Shown piece by piece: positions 46,406-56,666 of a stretch of DNA of 64,000 bases. The notes under the pieces are model-generated. The model saw nothing but the letters and a program-made list of their open reading frames with translations. It was not told the DNA's origin and did no database searches. The stretch comes from Pseudomonas sp. 8AS (lineage in GTDB: Bacteria; Pseudomonadota; Gammaproteobacteria; Pseudomonadales; Pseudomonadaceae): positions 1,512,525 through 1,576,524 of the forward strand of contig NZ_LR733406.1 in NCBI RefSeq assembly GCF_902506505.1, read 5' to 3'. The position numbers and the translations under genes were made by a program. Positions within the stretch are counted from its first letter, which is position 1. Each line of letters opens with the position of its first letter.

Positions 46406-47011
46406 TCAGCGGCGACTGGGCAGGGCGGCAATCACGTCTTCGGCCTGCAGGCCCTTGTCGCGCTGCATGACCGAGAACTCCACGCGTTGCCCTTCGACCA
46501 GGATGCGGTGGCCCTCGCCGCGGATCGCCCGGAAGTGCACGAAGATATCGTCACCGGCGTCGCGGGAAATGAAGCCGAAGCCCTTGGAGGTGTTGAACCA
46601 CTTCACGGTGCCGGTTTCGCGATCGCCGAGGTCCTGACTGGTGGCAACTTGCTGCGGGCGGCGCAGGGTGCAGTTGATCGCCAGGTTCACGACCACGGCC
46701 AGTACCAGGGTGGCCAGGCTCAGCAGGATGGCCGGCTGGCCGCCGATCAGTGGCAGCGGAGCCAGCAGGATCAGGGCTTGCAGCACCACGGCGAGTACCA
46801 GCAGGGCCGATACCAGTGGCTGCAGTGGGTGGCGGGCGTTCGGCTGGCGACTTGGCAGCAGCGGGGCAACCAGCAGGTTGCCCAGGCCCAGCAGGGCTAG
46901 GTACAGCGCATCGGCCTGTTGCAGGTAGGGCAGGGCTTCGGGGTGCAGGCTGGGAATGAAGGACAGCAGCAGGGCGGCAGCGCCCGTGAACAGATGGACG
47001 ATCTTTAACAT
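46406..47011 (-). CDS. Membrane protein with C-terminal cold-shock domain
   Basis: 201 residues from ATG 47011. Residues 1-120 form about four membrane helices ([67 protein letters not shown]). A full cold-shock domain follows at ~134-198, with [15 protein letters not shown] (RNP1) and DIFVHF (RNP2). The domain binds single-stranded nucleic acid, here tethered to the inner face of the membrane. The position just before dps and aspS matches the cold-shock gene of the P. aeruginosa locus. Confidence 0.87.
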   Translation of the reverse strand: MLKIVHLFTGAAALLLSFIPSLHPEALPYLQQADALYLALLGLGNLLVAPLLPSRQPNARHPLQPLVSALLVLAVVLQALILLAPLPLIGGQPAILLSLATLVLAVVVNLAINCTLRRPQQVATSQDLGDRETGTVKWFNTSKGFGFISRDAGDDIFVHFRAIRGEGHRILVEGQRVEFSVMQRDKGLQAEDVIAALPSRR

Positions 47012-47181
47012 GCTCAATGAACTCACGGTTAACAGCTGGCAATAAAAGGAAGAGCGGGACGATGTGGGGTGCCCTGATGCGGATTGGGCCATGGCGGCGC
47101 ACGGACTCGCCTATGCCGCGGCAGCGCCTGGCTGCCGGAGACACGGAGCGTATTTAACCGTAAAGCGCAGGGCTACTCAAA

Positions 47182-48249
47182 TCAAGCGCTTAGCGCCGCT
47201 TCCGGGGTGGCGGGGTGGATCTGGTTGCGGCCATTGCGCTTGGCCTGGTACAGCGCGTCGTCGGCCCGGGTCAGCAGGCTTTCGAAGGTGTCGCCCTTGC
47301 AGGCCAGGGCCAGGCCGAAGGAAGCGGTGACGGTGTCGAGAATCTTGTCGGTGCTGCGCACCTTGATGCGCAGGGCCTGGACCTTCAGGCGCAACTGCTC
47401 GGCGAAGGCGTGGGCGCTGTGCAGGTCGAAGCAGTCGCGCAGGATCACGCAGAACTCTTCGCCGCCGTAGCGTGCGGCGATGCCGCGGGCCGGCAGCAGG
47501 TCGCGCAGCAGTTGCCCGACATGTTGCAGGACACGATCGCCCAGTGGGTGGCCGTACTGGTCGTTGAACTGCTTGAAATGGTCAATGTCCAGCATGATCA
47601 GGGCCAGGCCGTGGGTGTCGTTGGTCAGCGCCTGCTCGAGCAGGCGGGTGAAGGCATGGCGGTTGAATACGTTGGTCAGGCTGTCCAGGGTGGCGGCAAT
47701 GTGCGCGCGTTCCAGCTGGCTGCGCAGGTGCTGGATCTCCGTTTGCGCGGCGCGCAGGCGGTAGAGGAACTTTTCCTGCTGTTCCTGCATTTCCTGGGTG
47801 CTCTGCTGCAGATCGCTGAGGACGCTGGGCAGATCCTCAACGACCGGTTCCTGCAGGGCGGCCAGGCCATGGCTGAGGCTGGCCTGGTAGTGCTGGCTGC
47901 CGCTGACGCTGTGCGATACGTCGATCTCGATATCGTCGACCAGTTCGAGCACCTGCTGCTGGCCGGCGCGGGCTTCTTCCAGCTCGCCGCGAATGACGAA
48001 GTCGCGAAACAGCTTGGCTGCGCTTTCCGGCGGGAAGCTGTCGAAATCCTTGACGATCTTGTCCAGGCGGCGGTTCAGGTCCGGCTCCGAACCGCGGCTG
48101 TAGGTGTACCACAGCGCATAGTGCATGGGGTTGGGCGGGATGTCGTGGCGCATCATGAGCGGCACGGCCTGCTTCAGGATGGCGGCAGCCTCGCGGGTCT
48201 CTTCCGGATAGAGTTCGAGAATCGAAGGAACTTTCGGCGGCTGGCTCAT
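47182..48249 (-). CDS. Cytoplasmic diguanylate cyclase
   Basis: 355 residues. An N-terminal ~180-residue helical region (LMMRHDIPPNPMHYALWYTY, and a coiled coil at ~145-182) has no membrane helix; it is the helical input domain seen in several Pseudomonas cyclases. The GGDEF domain has GGEEF at 262-266, so catalysis is expected. The RxxD I-site is absent (PARG at that position), so feedback inhibition would be lost. Start at MSQPPKVPS (48249). Confidence 0.9.
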   Translation of the reverse strand: MSQPPKVPSILELYPEETREAAAILKQAVPLMMRHDIPPNPMHYALWYTYSRGSEPDLNRRLDKIVKDFDSFPPESAAKLFRDFVIRGELEEARAGQQQVLELVDDIEIDVSHSVSGSQHYQASLSHGLAALQEPVVEDLPSVLSDLQQSTQEMQEQQEKFLYRLRAAQTEIQHLRSQLERAHIAATLDSLTNVFNRHAFTRLLEQALTNDTHGLALIMLDIDHFKQFNDQYGHPLGDRVLQHVGQLLRDLLPARGIAARYGGEEFCVILRDCFDLHSAHAFAEQLRLKVQALRIKVRSTDKILDTVTASFGLALACKGDTFESLLTRADDALYQAKRNGRNQIHPATPEAALSA

Positions 48250-48313
48250 GCACGTCACTGTGGCTGTGGGGTGAGTAGGCAGAGATTAGAGTAGACAGGC
48301 GCCGTGCGCCTGG

Positions 48314-48342
48314 CAAAAGGCCCGGTCGGGCCGGGCCTTTGC
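48314..48342. terminator. Terminator after dps
   Basis: Arms AAAGGCCCGG / CCGGGCCTTT (48316-48325 and 48331-48340), loop TCGGG. On the minus strand the stem is followed by TGCC after TTT, so the T run is short. It lies 17 bases after the dps stop. Confidence 0.72.
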
Positions 48343-48358
48343 GGGTGTGCGGAGAATA

Positions 48359-48829
48359 TCAGGCGGCCAGCAGGCTGCGCAGCATCCAGGCGGTTTTTTC
48401 ATGCACTTGCATGCGCTGGGTCAGTAAATCGGCGGTGGGTTCGTCGCTGACCTTCTCCAGTAGCGGGAAAATCCCGCGGGCGGTGCGCACCACGGCTTCC
48501 TGGCCTTGTACCAGCAGGGTGATCATGTCCTGGGCAGTGGGCACGCCTTCTTCTTCCTTGATCGACGACAGGCGGGCGTAGGCGGCGTAGGTGCCGGGCG
48601 CCTGGAAGCCGAGGGCGCGGATGCGTTCGGCGATCAGGTCGACGGCCAGGGCCAGTTCGGTGTACTGCGCCTCGAACATCAGGTGCAGGGTGTTGAACAT
48701 CGGGCCGGTGACGTTCCAGTGGAAGTTGTGGGTTTTCAGGTACAGGGTATAGGTATCCGCGAGCAGGCGGGACAGGCCTTCGGCAATGGCGGCGCGGTCC
48801 TGTTCGGCGATGCCGATGTTGATTTCCAT
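48359..48829 (-). CDS. dps: Dps-family DNA-protection ferritin
   Basis: 156 residues. The inter-subunit ferroxidase site is visible: [13 protein letters not shown] supplies the His, and [20 protein letters not shown] supplies the Asp/Glu. The protein forms dodecamers that oxidise Fe(II) with H2O2 and store iron, protecting DNA. The N-terminal Lys-rich DNA-binding tail of E. coli Dps is missing, so DNA contact may be weak. The position upstream of aspS matches the P. aeruginosa dps locus. Confidence 0.92.
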   Translation of the reverse strand: MEINIGIAEQDRAAIAEGLSRLLADTYTLYLKTHNFHWNVTGPMFNTLHLMFEAQYTELALAVDLIAERIRALGFQAPGTYAAYARLSSIKEEEGVPTAQDMITLLVQGQEAVVRTARGIFPLLEKVSDEPTADLLTQRMQVHEKTAWMLRSLLAA

Positions 48830-48972
48830 GCCTTGTTTCTCCTCTTGGGTTGTCCGGGGTTATGCGTCCCCCTTGATGGCAGGAGCCTATCACGGGGTGG
48901 TATCCGGCCGACCCTGGCTTATGTCAATGGATCCGATGGCTTATGCCTATGACACGGGTGGTGCGTGCCCCT

Positions 48973-50091
48973 TCACAAATGGGCCAGCTGCGGGCGCTGC
49001 TGCAGGGTGCGGTTGAAGACCTCGACCCAGTAAGGGCTGAACTGCTTGCCGGCCTGGTTGTTGATTTCCAGGATGGCGCGCAGGCGCGGGCGCTTGCTCA
49101 GGGTCTGGTGGGCGCGCTCGTGGGTGCGCGCATCGAAGGTGTCGGCGATGGCGAGGATCAGTGCGCCGGGGTGGATCTCGGGCTCCAGCAGGCCCTTCGG
49201 GTAGCCGTTGCCATCGGCATGCTCCTGGTGCTGCAGGATGATCTCCGCGGCGCTGGTCCAGGCCGGCATGCGTCTGAGCAGGTCGAAACCCAGGCGCGGA
49301 TGGGCTTGCAACTGGCGGCGCTCCTCGCGGCTCAGTGGCTCGGTCTTGTGCAGCAGTTCTAGCGGCAGAAAGGCCATGCCCAGGTCGTGCAGGCACACGG
49401 CGGCGGCGAGCTGTGCCGGCTCGACCGGGGTGTCGGCGACTGCGTTCATGCTCAGGGCCAGGCTCAGCAGGCGCAGGCCGCGACCGTGCCAGTAGTGCGA
49501 GCGCTGCTCGCCGGCCGCCATCAGTTCGCTGAAGAACAGCAGGTCGGCGTCGGCCGGGATGGCGTGCTCGCCCAGCAGGGCGAGCGTCTGCGGTTGTCCC
49601 GGCAGCTCGACCGGCTGCAGGCGGGTGCTGGGGTCCAGGTGTTGCAGCAGGGTGCGGCGGATTTCCGCCTGGCGTGTCGTCGGGGCGGCGGCCAGGGCCT
49701 GCAGGGCCTGGCACAGGCTCTTGAACGTGCGCGGTTCGAGCGTGCTGCGCGGGCCGCCGAGGGCCTCGTCGATCAGGCTGCGCAGGTGGTCGAGGCTGAG
49801 CAGGAGGATGTCGCCGAGCAGGCTGTCGAACTCCAGCTCGCCTTCGCGCAGGCGCGCCAGCACGTCTTCCATGGCCTGCGGCAGGGGCAGCAGTTGGTTG
49901 AGTTCGACGTAGCCGAGGTTGCCCTTGAGCGTATGCACCACGCGGAACAGTTCGCGCAGGCGTGCGCTGTCCCGGGGCTGCTGCTCCAGCTCAATCAGCA
50001 GTTGTTCGCAGCGGGGCAACTGCTCGGCGGTGTCGAGGCGGAAGTCCTCCAGCAGGTCGCTGGACAGGTCGGCGGGGCGGGGCATGGCCAT
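48973..50091 (-). CDS. Hpt domain fused to an HD-GYP domain
   Basis: 372 residues from ATG 50091 (GGAGA upstream). Residues ~10-110 are a histidine phosphotransfer domain with the acceptor in FRVVHTLKGNLGYVEL. A linker precedes an HD-GYP domain (~205-372): CLHDLGMAFLP holds the HD pair, HQEHADGNGYPKGL is the diagnostic GYP segment (usually HHERxDGxGYP), and AIADTFDARTHERAH closes it. It would degrade c-di-GMP, controlled by phosphorelay. The first motif lacks the usual GK pair (HDIGK), so metal binding may be altered. It is divergent from aspS. Confidence 0.87.
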   Translation of the reverse strand: MAMPRPADLSSDLLEDFRLDTAEQLPRCEQLLIELEQQPRDSARLRELFRVVHTLKGNLGYVELNQLLPLPQAMEDVLARLREGELEFDSLLGDILLLSLDHLRSLIDEALGGPRSTLEPRTFKSLCQALQALAAAPTTRQAEIRRTLLQHLDPSTRLQPVELPGQPQTLALLGEHAIPADADLLFFSELMAAGEQRSHYWHGRGLRLLSLALSMNAVADTPVEPAQLAAAVCLHDLGMAFLPLELLHKTEPLSREERRQLQAHPRLGFDLLRRMPAWTSAAEIILQHQEHADGNGYPKGLLEPEIHPGALILAIADTFDARTHERAHQTLSKRPRLRAILEINNQAGKQFSPYWVEVFNRTLQQRPQLAHL

Positions 50092-50395
50092 GGCAGGTCT
50101 CCGCAAGGCTCGGGCTCTGAGTATAGAAAGCCCTGACGAAAGCGGTTTGGCGGGCGGCTGCGCCGGGTCGATTAACCATATATAATCCCGCCCCTTGCCC
50201 CGGATGCGGGCATGCGCCTGCCTGCTGCACCGCTGGTCGATTGCTTGACCTGCTCCGCGTCCGAATTGAAGAAAATGCTCGTCCTGGCCCTTGTGGCAAG
50301 CCCCGCGCGGCTTACGAGTGCTGTGTAAACGGCCCCGGCGCCGCCAGTTGGCCGCCCCGACGAATTCAGACTGATTAGAGAAGCGAACCACCATC
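50092..50395. other. Divergent promoter region upstream of aspS
   Basis: About 300 bases. A good -10 TATAAT lies at 50181-50186 on the plus strand; I see no strong -35 at the right distance. The ~200 bases between it and the aspS start contain no ORF and form a long leader with possible GC stems, but no known riboswitch or T-box was recognised. Confidence 0.45.
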
Positions 50396-52171
50396 ATGAT
50401 GCGCAGCCACTATTGCGGCCAGTTGAACGAGAGCCTGGACGGCCAGGAAATCACCCTTTGCGGTTGGGTCCATCGCCGTCGCGACCACGGTGGGGTGATC
50501 TTCCTCGATATCCGTGACCGTGAAGGTCTGGCTCAGGTGGTGTTCGACCCGGATCGCGCCGAGACCTTCGCCAAGGCCGACCGCGTGCGCAGCGAGTACG
50601 TGGTCAAGATCACCGGCAAGGTGCGTCTGCGTCCGGAGGGTGCGCGCAACGCCAACATGGCCTCCGGCGCCATCGAGGTGCTGGGTTACGAGCTGGAAGT
50701 GCTCAACGAAGCGGAAACCCCGCCGTTCCCGCTCAACGAATACACCGACGTGGGCGAGGAGACCCGCCTGCGCTATCGCTTCATCGACCTGCGTCGCCCG
50801 GAAATGGCCGAGAAGCTCAAGCTGCGTTCGCGCATCACTTCGAGCATCCGCCGCTACCTCGACGAGAACGGCTTCCTCGATGTGGAAACGCCGATCCTTA
50901 CTCGCGCCACTCCGGAAGGCGCGCGCGACTACCTGGTGCCGAGCCGCACCCACGCCGGCAGCTTCTTCGCCCTGCCGCAGTCGCCGCAACTGTTCAAGCA
51001 GCTGCTGATGGTGGCCGGCTTCGACCGCTACTACCAGATCGCCAAGTGCTTTCGCGACGAAGACCTGCGTGCCGACCGCCAGCCGGAATTTACCCAGATC
51101 GACATCGAGACCAGCTTCCTCGATGAGAAAGACATCATGGGCATCACCGAGACCATGGTGCGCAACCTGTTCAAGGAAGTGCTGGACGTCGAGTTCGGCG
51201 AGCTGCCGCACATGACCCTGGCCGAGGCCATGCGTCGCTTCGGTTCGGACAAGCCGGACCTGCGCATCCCGCTGGAGCTGGTGGATGTCGAGGATCAGCT
51301 CAAGGACGTCGACTTCAAGGTGTTTGCCGGCCCGGCCAACGACCCGAAATGCCGCGTCACCGCGCTGCGCGTACCGGGCGGGGCGAGCATGCCGCGCAAG
51401 CAGATCGACGATTACACCAAGTTCGTCGGCATCTACGGCGCCAAGGGCCTGGCCTACATCAAGGTCAACGAGCGTGCTCAGGGCGTCGAAGGCCTGCAGT
51501 CGCCGATCGTCAAGAACATCCCGCTGGACAACATCAACGTGATCCTCGATCGCGTCGGTGCTGTCGATGGCGACATCGTGTTCTTCGGCGCCGACAAGAC
51601 CAAGATCGTCAGCGAGGCCCTCGGTGCCCTGCGCATCAAGCTCGGTCATGATCTCAACCTGCTGACCTGCGAGTGGGCACCGCTGTGGGTGGTCGACTTC
51701 CCGATGTTCGAGGAAAACGACGACGGCAGCCTGACCGCCATGCACCACCCGTTCACCGCGCCAAGCTGCAGCCCGCAAGAACTGGAAGCCAACCCGGCCG
51801 CCGCCCTGTCGCGGGCCTATGACATGGTGCTCAACGGCACCGAGCTGGGTGGCGGTTCGATCCGTATCCACGACAAGGCCATGCAGCAGACCGTGTTCCG
51901 CGTGCTGGGCATCAGCGAAGACGAGCAGCAGGAGAAGTTCGGCTTCCTCCTCGATGCGCTGAAATTCGGTGCGCCGCCCCATGGTGGCCTGGCCTTTGGC
52001 CTGGATCGCCTGGTCATGTTGATGACCGGCGCCAGCTCGATCCGCGAAGTGATCGCCTTCCCGAAAACCCAGAGCGCGGCCTGTGTCATGACTCAGGCCC
52101 CGGGTGTGGTGGACAACAAGGCGCTGCGCGAGCTGCATATACGTCTGCGCGAGCAAGCCAAAGCCGAGTGA
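50396..52171 (+). CDS. aspS: Aspartyl-tRNA synthetase
   Basis: 591 residues, bacterial-type. An OB-fold anticodon domain (1-105, [19 protein letters not shown]) is followed by the class II catalytic core with motif 2 [18 protein letters not shown], the GAD insertion (~290-420) and motif 3 [13 protein letters not shown]. It charges tRNA-Asp. Pseudomonas AspRS is known to be non-discriminating and also makes Asp-tRNA-Asn for the GatCAB pathway; the sequence alone does not prove this here. The start has two consecutive ATG codons (50396, 50399). Its stop is followed by palindromic element copy 3. Confidence 0.98.
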   Translation: MMRSHYCGQLNESLDGQEITLCGWVHRRRDHGGVIFLDIRDREGLAQVVFDPDRAETFAKADRVRSEYVVKITGKVRLRPEGARNANMASGAIEVLGYELEVLNEAETPPFPLNEYTDVGEETRLRYRFIDLRRPEMAEKLKLRSRITSSIRRYLDENGFLDVETPILTRATPEGARDYLVPSRTHAGSFFALPQSPQLFKQLLMVAGFDRYYQIAKCFRDEDLRADRQPEFTQIDIETSFLDEKDIMGITETMVRNLFKEVLDVEFGELPHMTLAEAMRRFGSDKPDLRIPLELVDVEDQLKDVDFKVFAGPANDPKCRVTALRVPGGASMPRKQIDDYTKFVGIYGAKGLAYIKVNERAQGVEGLQSPIVKNIPLDNINVILDRVGAVDGDIVFFGADKTKIVSEALGALRIKLGHDLNLLTCEWAPLWVVDFPMFEENDDGSLTAMHHPFTAPSCSPQELEANPAAALSRAYDMVLNGTELGGGSIRIHDKAMQQTVFRVLGISEDEQQEKFGFLLDALKFGAPPHGGLAFGLDRLVMLMTGASSIREVIAFPKTQSAACVMTQAPGVVDNKALRELHIRLREQAKAE

Positions 52172-52180
52172 TAACCTGCT

Positions 52181-52276
52181 GCGCTTGGTCATGCGGCGTT
52201 GGAAAGAGGTTCGAAATGCTCATTTGCTACAGCAAACTGCGCTTTCTCACCTCTTTCCGTCTTGCCTGACCGGCGC
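52181..52276. repeat. Palindromic element related to copies 1 and 2 (copy 3)
   Basis: On the minus strand the centre reads AGTTTGCTGTAGCAAATGA, flanked by GGAAAGAGGT (52201-52210) and ACCTCTTTCC (52249-52258) as a perfect inner stem; outer arms (52181-52194 and about 52263-52276) pair imperfectly. It shares the AGTTT-N8-AAATGAGCA centre with the elements at 15567 and 37223. It lies nine bases after the aspS stop. Confidence 0.65.
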
Positions 52277-52339
52277 TCGCGACGGCTCTCATCTCGGCTT
52301 TTATTTGCTCGATCCTGATTGAACGATACGGAGTGAGTT

Positions 52340-53089
52340 ATGGCTGGTCATTCCAAATGGGCCAACATCAAGCACCGCAAAGGGCGCCAGGACGCCAAGC
52401 GCGGCAAGATCTTCACCAAGCTGATTCGTGAGCTGACCGTCGCGGCCAAGCATGGCGGCCCGTTGCCGGCGGACAACCCGCGCCTGCGCCTGGCCGTGGA
52501 CAAGGCGCTGACCGCCAACATGTCACGTGACGTGATCGATCGGGCGATTGCCCGCGGCGCCGGCAACAACGAAGCCGACAATGTCGTCGAGTTCAGCTAC
52601 GAAGGCTATGCGCCCAGTGGCGTGGCCATCATCGTCGAGGTCATGACCGACAACCGCAATCGCACCGCCGCCGAAGTGCGCCATGCCTTCACCAAGTGCG
52701 GCGGCAACCTCGGCACCGATGGCTCGGTGGCCTACATGTTCGAGCGCAAGGGGCAGATCAGCTTTGCTCCTGGCGTCAGCGAAGATGCGCTGATGGAAGC
52801 GGCGCTGGAAGCCGGTGCTGATGACGTGGAGATGGGCGAGGACGGTTCGGCGCTGGTGTCGACCAGTTTTGCCGAGTTCCTTGCGGTCAACGAGGCGCTG
52901 ACGGCAGCCGGTTTCAAGGGCGAGGAGGCGGAAGTCGCTATGATCCCCTCGATCAGTGCGCCGGTGGCCGATCTGGAAACCGCAAAGAAGGTCATGAAGC
53001 TGATCGACATGCTGGAAGACCTCGATGATGTGCAGGAGGTCTACCACAACGCGGAAATTCCCGACGAGATCATGGAGCAGCTGGACTGA
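52340..53089 (+). CDS. yebC: YebC/PmpR family protein
   Basis: 249 residues with the full YebC signature: [27 protein letters not shown] at the start is diagnostic, followed by [10 protein letters not shown] and the three-domain layout. In P. aeruginosa the gene at this locus is pmpR, described as a repressor of the quinolone-signal regulator gene. More recent work on the family points to a ribosome-linked role at proline-rich stretches. Both are knowledge of the family, not seen here. It is followed by a strong terminator. Confidence 0.96.
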   Translation: MAGHSKWANIKHRKGRQDAKRGKIFTKLIRELTVAAKHGGPLPADNPRLRLAVDKALTANMSRDVIDRAIARGAGNNEADNVVEFSYEGYAPSGVAIIVEVMTDNRNRTAAEVRHAFTKCGGNLGTDGSVAYMFERKGQISFAPGVSEDALMEAALEAGADDVEMGEDGSALVSTSFAEFLAVNEALTAAGFKGEEAEVAMIPSISAPVADLETAKKVMKLIDMLEDLDDVQEVYHNAEIPDEIMEQLD

Positions 53090-53103
53090 TCCTCTCCTTG
53101 GGT

Positions 53104-53143
53104 AAAAAAGCCGGAAGTCGCCTCAGGCGCTTCCGGCTTTTTT
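53104..53143 (+). terminator. Rho-independent terminator after yebC
   Basis: Arms AAAAGCCGGAAG / CTTCCGGCTTTT with an inner CGCCT-AGGCG extension, flanked by A6 and T6 tracts; 15 bases after the yebC stop. Confidence 0.93.
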
Positions 53144-53250
53144 ATCTGTGCGGGCCGGGTGACGCCACTGGTAGTCGGCCCGTATACTCCTGGGCTGGAT
53201 AAATAGACAGTGTGGCGGCGTTTGCCGGCACCCGGAGCGAACGGCAGGGC

Positions 53251-53775
53251 ATGACGCTGATTTTGGGTATCGACCCCGGTTCTCGTATCACCGGCTATGG
53301 TGTGGTGCGCGATACCGGTCGTGGCTGCGAGTATGTCGCTTCGGGCTGCATTCGTACCGGCGACGGCCCGTTGCCCGAGCGCCTGCAGATCGTCTTTCGC
53401 GGAGTCAGCGAGGTGATTCGCCTGCACGGCCCGGTGACCATGGGCATCGAGCAGGTGTTCATGGCGAAGAACGCCGACTCGGCGCTCAAGCTCGGCCAGG
53501 CCCGCGGTGCGGCAATAGTCGCTGGGGTCGAGGCGGGGCTGGAGATCAGCGAGTACACCGCCACCCAGGTCAAGCAGGCGATTGCCGGCACCGGCGGGGC
53601 GGACAAGCAGCAGGTGCAGATGATGGTCATGCACCTGCTCAAGCTGGTGCAGAAGCCGCAGATCGATGCCTCCGATGCCCTGGCTATCGCCTTGTGTCAT
53701 GCCCATCATCGGCAAAGTCTGATTCCCCATGGTCTGGTCGGCGCCAAGCGGCGCGGCGGCCGTCTGCGCCTGTAA
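53251..53775 (+). CDS. ruvC: Holliday junction endonuclease RuvC
   Basis: 174 residues. The RNase H-like acidic site is intact: [23 protein letters not shown], and [14 protein letters not shown]. It cuts the junctions that RuvAB migrates. The start at ATG 53251 gives the standard [11 protein letters not shown] terminus; the longer frame to 53212 lacks support. It begins the ruvCAB operon, 21 bases before ruvA. Confidence 0.97.
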   Translation: MTLILGIDPGSRITGYGVVRDTGRGCEYVASGCIRTGDGPLPERLQIVFRGVSEVIRLHGPVTMGIEQVFMAKNADSALKLGQARGAAIVAGVEAGLEISEYTATQVKQAIAGTGGADKQQVQMMVMHLLKLVQKPQIDASDALAIALCHAHHRQSLIPHGLVGAKRRGGRLRL

Positions 53776-53796
53776 TAGATAAAAGGAAGATAAGTC

Positions 53797-54402
53797 GTGA
53801 TCGGACGCCTGAAAGGCACCCTGGCGGAAAAGCAGCCGCCGCACCTGCTGGTCGATGTGAACGGCGTCGGCTACGAGCTGGAAGTGCCGATGACCACCCT
53901 GTATCGCCTGCCGACGCTGGGCGAACCGGTGACCCTGCACACCCACCTGGTGGTGCGTGAGGACGCTCATCTGCTCTACGGCTTCGCCGAGAAGCGCGAG
54001 CGCGAGTTGTTCCGCGAACTGATCCGCTTGAATGGCGTCGGCCCCAAGCTGGCCCTGGCGCTGATGTCCGGTCTGGAAGTGGACGAATTGGTGCGCTGCG
54101 TGCAGGCCGGCGATACCTCGACCCTGGTGAAAGTCCCGGGCGTCGGCAAGAAAACCGCCGAGCGCCTGCTGGTCGAGCTGAAGGATCGCTTCAAGGCCTG
54201 GGAAAGCGTGCCGTCCATCGCCACCCTGGTGGTGGAACCCCGTGCCGGCGTGGCAGTCTCAAGCGCGGAGAGCGACGCCGTGAGCGCGCTGATTTCCCTC
54301 GGCTTCAAGCCGCAGGAAGCAAGCAAGGCCGTGGCTGCGGTGCAGGAAGACGGCCTCTCCAGTGAAGAGTTGATTCGCCGTGCCCTTAAAGGAATGGTTT
54401 AA
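53797..54402 (+). CDS. ruvA: Holliday junction DNA-binding protein RuvA
   Basis: 201 residues: OB domain I ([28 protein letters not shown]), helix-hairpin-helix domain II ([13 protein letters not shown] and [16 protein letters not shown]), a flexible linker (~140-155), and domain III ([19 protein letters not shown]) that binds RuvB. The tetramer holds the junction open and square. AAGGAAG precedes the GTG start at 53797, and three bases separate it from ruvB. Confidence 0.97.
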   Translation: MIGRLKGTLAEKQPPHLLVDVNGVGYELEVPMTTLYRLPTLGEPVTLHTHLVVREDAHLLYGFAEKRERELFRELIRLNGVGPKLALALMSGLEVDELVRCVQAGDTSTLVKVPGVGKKTAERLLVELKDRFKAWESVPSIATLVVEPRAGVAVSSAESDAVSALISLGFKPQEASKAVAAVQEDGLSSEELIRRALKGMV

Positions 54403-54405
54403 CCC

Positions 54406-55458
54406 GTGATTGAAGCCGACCGCCTGATAACCGCTACTGGCCGCGAGCGTGACGAGCAGCTGGATCGCGCCATTCGCCCACTGTCGCTGGCCGACTACAT
54501 CGGCCAGCCCATCGTCCGCGAGCAGATGGAGCTGTTCATCCAGGCCGCCAAGGGTCGTTCGGAAGCGCTGGATCACACCCTGATTTTCGGCCCGCCAGGG
54601 TTGGGCAAGACCACCCTGGCCAACATCATCGCCCAGGAAATGGGCGTGTCGATCAAGAGCACGTCTGGTCCGGTGCTGGAGCGTCCGGGCGACCTGGCTG
54701 CGCTGCTGACCAATCTGGAAGCCGGTGACGTGCTGTTCATCGACGAGATTCATCGTCTGTCGCCGATCATCGAGGAAGTGCTGTACCCGGCCATGGAGGA
54801 CTTTCAGCTCGACATCATGATCGGTGAGGGGCCCGCCGCCCGTTCGATCAAGCTGGACCTGCCGCCGTTCACCCTGGTCGGTGCCACCACCCGTGCCGGC
54901 ATGCTGACCAATCCGCTGCGCGACCGTTTCGGCATCGTCCAGCGCCTGGAGTTCTATTCCAGTGCCGACCTGGCGACCATTGTCAGTCGCTCCGCCGCCA
55001 TTCTCGGCCTGGCCCTGGATGCCGAGGGGGCGTTCGAGATTGCCCGGCGTGCGCGGGGCACGCCGCGTATTGCCAACCGTTTGCTGCGACGGGTGCGTGA
55101 TTTCGCCGAGGTGCGTGCGGGGGGGCGGATCAGTCGCGCCGTCGCCGATCAGGCGCTGAACATGCTGGATGTCGACGAACGTGGCTTCGATCACCAGGAC
55201 CGGCGTCTACTGCTGGCCATGATCGACAAGTTCGACGGCGGGCCGGTCGGCCTCGACAACCTGGCTGCCGCCATCGGCGAGGAGCGCGGGACCATCGAAG
55301 ACGTGCTGGAGCCCTACCTGATCCAGCAGGGATATATCATGCGCACGCCGCGCGGGCGGGTGGTGACGCGGCACGCCTACCTGCACTTCGGCCTCAATGT
55401 GCCGGGGCGCATGGTCGAGGCGCCGGTTGCCGACCTGTTCGCGGGAAGCGACGAATAG
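54406..55458 (+). CDS. ruvB: Holliday junction branch-migration ATPase RuvB
   Basis: 350 residues from GTG 54406. Walker A is [12 protein letters not shown] and Walker [11 protein letters not shown]; sensor 1 is VGATTRAG, the arginine finger segment is [14 protein letters not shown], and a winged-helix C terminus follows. Two hexamers pull DNA through the RuvA-bound junction. Close spacing with ruvA indicates translational coupling. Confidence 0.98.
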   Translation: MIEADRLITATGRERDEQLDRAIRPLSLADYIGQPIVREQMELFIQAAKGRSEALDHTLIFGPPGLGKTTLANIIAQEMGVSIKSTSGPVLERPGDLAALLTNLEAGDVLFIDEIHRLSPIIEEVLYPAMEDFQLDIMIGEGPAARSIKLDLPPFTLVGATTRAGMLTNPLRDRFGIVQRLEFYSSADLATIVSRSAAILGLALDAEGAFEIARRARGTPRIANRLLRRVRDFAEVRAGGRISRAVADQALNMLDVDERGFDHQDRRLLLAMIDKFDGGPVGLDNLAAAIGEERGTIEDVLEPYLIQQGYIMRTPRGRVVTRHAYLHFGLNVPGRMVEAPVADLFAGSDE

Positions 55459-55510
55459 TTTAAAAACAGAGGCTGCGCCGATTGGCAAGGCCGGGAGTAA
55501 GCACTAGAGT

Positions 55511-55957
55511 ATGCGCGCGCAAATCGAGGCCCAGCCTTTTGCCCACCGTTGTCGGGTGTATTACGAAGATACCGATGCCGGCGGCATCGTTTATTACGTC
55601 AACTACCTCAAATTCATGGAGCGGGCTCGCACCGAGCGTCTGCGTGAACTGGGTTTTGCCCAGTCGTCGCTGGTGGCGGAGGACCTGCTGTTCGTCGTGC
55701 ATTCGGCCGAGGCGCGTTATCACGCGCCCGCCAAGCTGGACGACGAACTTTTGGTGACGGCCGATGTAATCGAGTTAAACCGTGCCAGCCTGCGCTTTCG
55801 TCAACAGGTCAGGCGGGTCACGGACGAGGTGCTGCTCTGTGAAGGGCAGTTCGTGGTGGCCTGTGTGCGCGCCGACAGTTTGAAACCCCGGGCCATTCCC
55901 GAAGTGCTGCGTGCAGCCTTCGCCAGTGTCACGGGTCTATCCCCAGCAGGAGAGTAA
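55511..55957 (+). CDS. ybgC: Tol-Pal-associated acyl-CoA thioesterase YbgC
   Basis: 148 residues, single hotdog fold of the 4HBT class. The active-site loop [25 protein letters not shown] contains the catalytic Asp. YbgC hydrolyses short acyl-CoAs and in E. coli associates with phospholipid-synthesis enzymes. It heads the tol-pal cluster, ending two bases before tolQ. Confidence 0.95.
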   Translation: MRAQIEAQPFAHRCRVYYEDTDAGGIVYYVNYLKFMERARTERLRELGFAQSSLVAEDLLFVVHSAEARYHAPAKLDDELLVTADVIELNRASLRFRQQVRRVTDEVLLCEGQFVVACVRADSLKPRAIPEVLRAAFASVTGLSPAGE

Positions 55958-55959
55958 GC

Positions 55960-56658
55960 GTGGAAGCTAACGCCGCCGTAGACCATATGTCCATGTGGAG
56001 CCTGATCAGCAACGCCAGTTTCGTGGTGCAGCTGGTCATGCTCGTTCTGGTGGCCGCCTCGGTCACCTCGTGGATCATGATCTTCCAGCGCAGCACCATG
56101 CTGCGTGCCGCGAAGAAGTCGCTGGAAGTGTTCGAGGAGCGCTTCTGGTCGGGCATCGACCTGTCCAAGCTGTATCGCCAGGCCGGTAGCAATCCGGACC
56201 CGGACTGCGGCGTGGAGCAGATCTTCCGTGCCGGCTTCAAGGAATTCTCCCGTCTGCGCCAGCAGTCCGGCGTCGATCCGGATGCGGTGATGGACGGCGT
56301 GGCGCGGGCCATGCGCGTGGCCATCTCGCGCGAGGAAGAGAAGCTTGAGCAGAGCCTGCCGTTCCTCGCCACCGTCGGCTCGACCAGCCCGTACATCGGC
56401 CTGTTCGGTACCGTGTGGGGCATCATGAACTCCTTCCGCGGTCTGGCTCAGGTGCAGCAGGCCACTCTGGCCACCGTGGCCCCGGGTATTGCCGAAGCGC
56501 TGATCGCCACCGCCATCGGCCTGTTCGCCGCCATCCCGGCGGTCATCGCCTACAACCGTTTCTCCGCCGGTGGCGACCGCCTGATCAGTCGTTACTACAC
56601 CTTCGCTGACGAGTTCCAGGCGATCCTGCACCGCAAAGTGCATACCAGCGAGGACTGA
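55960..56658 (+). CDS. tolQ: TolQ, proton channel subunit of the Tol-Pal system
   Basis: 232 residues of the MotA/TolQ/ExbB family, from GTG 55960 with AGGAGAG upstream. Three membrane helices: ~18-38 ([20 protein letters not shown]), then the pair around 135-160 and 170-192 with the conserved [22 protein letters not shown] and [22 protein letters not shown] segments. TolQ with TolR uses the proton gradient to energise TolA. Confidence 0.97.
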   Translation: MEANAAVDHMSMWSLISNASFVVQLVMLVLVAASVTSWIMIFQRSTMLRAAKKSLEVFEERFWSGIDLSKLYRQAGSNPDPDCGVEQIFRAGFKEFSRLRQQSGVDPDAVMDGVARAMRVAISREEEKLEQSLPFLATVGSTSPYIGLFGTVWGIMNSFRGLAQVQQATLATVAPGIAEALIATAIGLFAAIPAVIAYNRFSAGGDRLISRYYTFADEFQAILHRKVHTSED

Positions 56659-56666
56659 GGCTTCCC

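Noticed and set aside
50375..52192. 605-codon minus-strand open frame opposite aspS
   Set aside because: Same artefact of high third-position GC; aspS explains the region fully.
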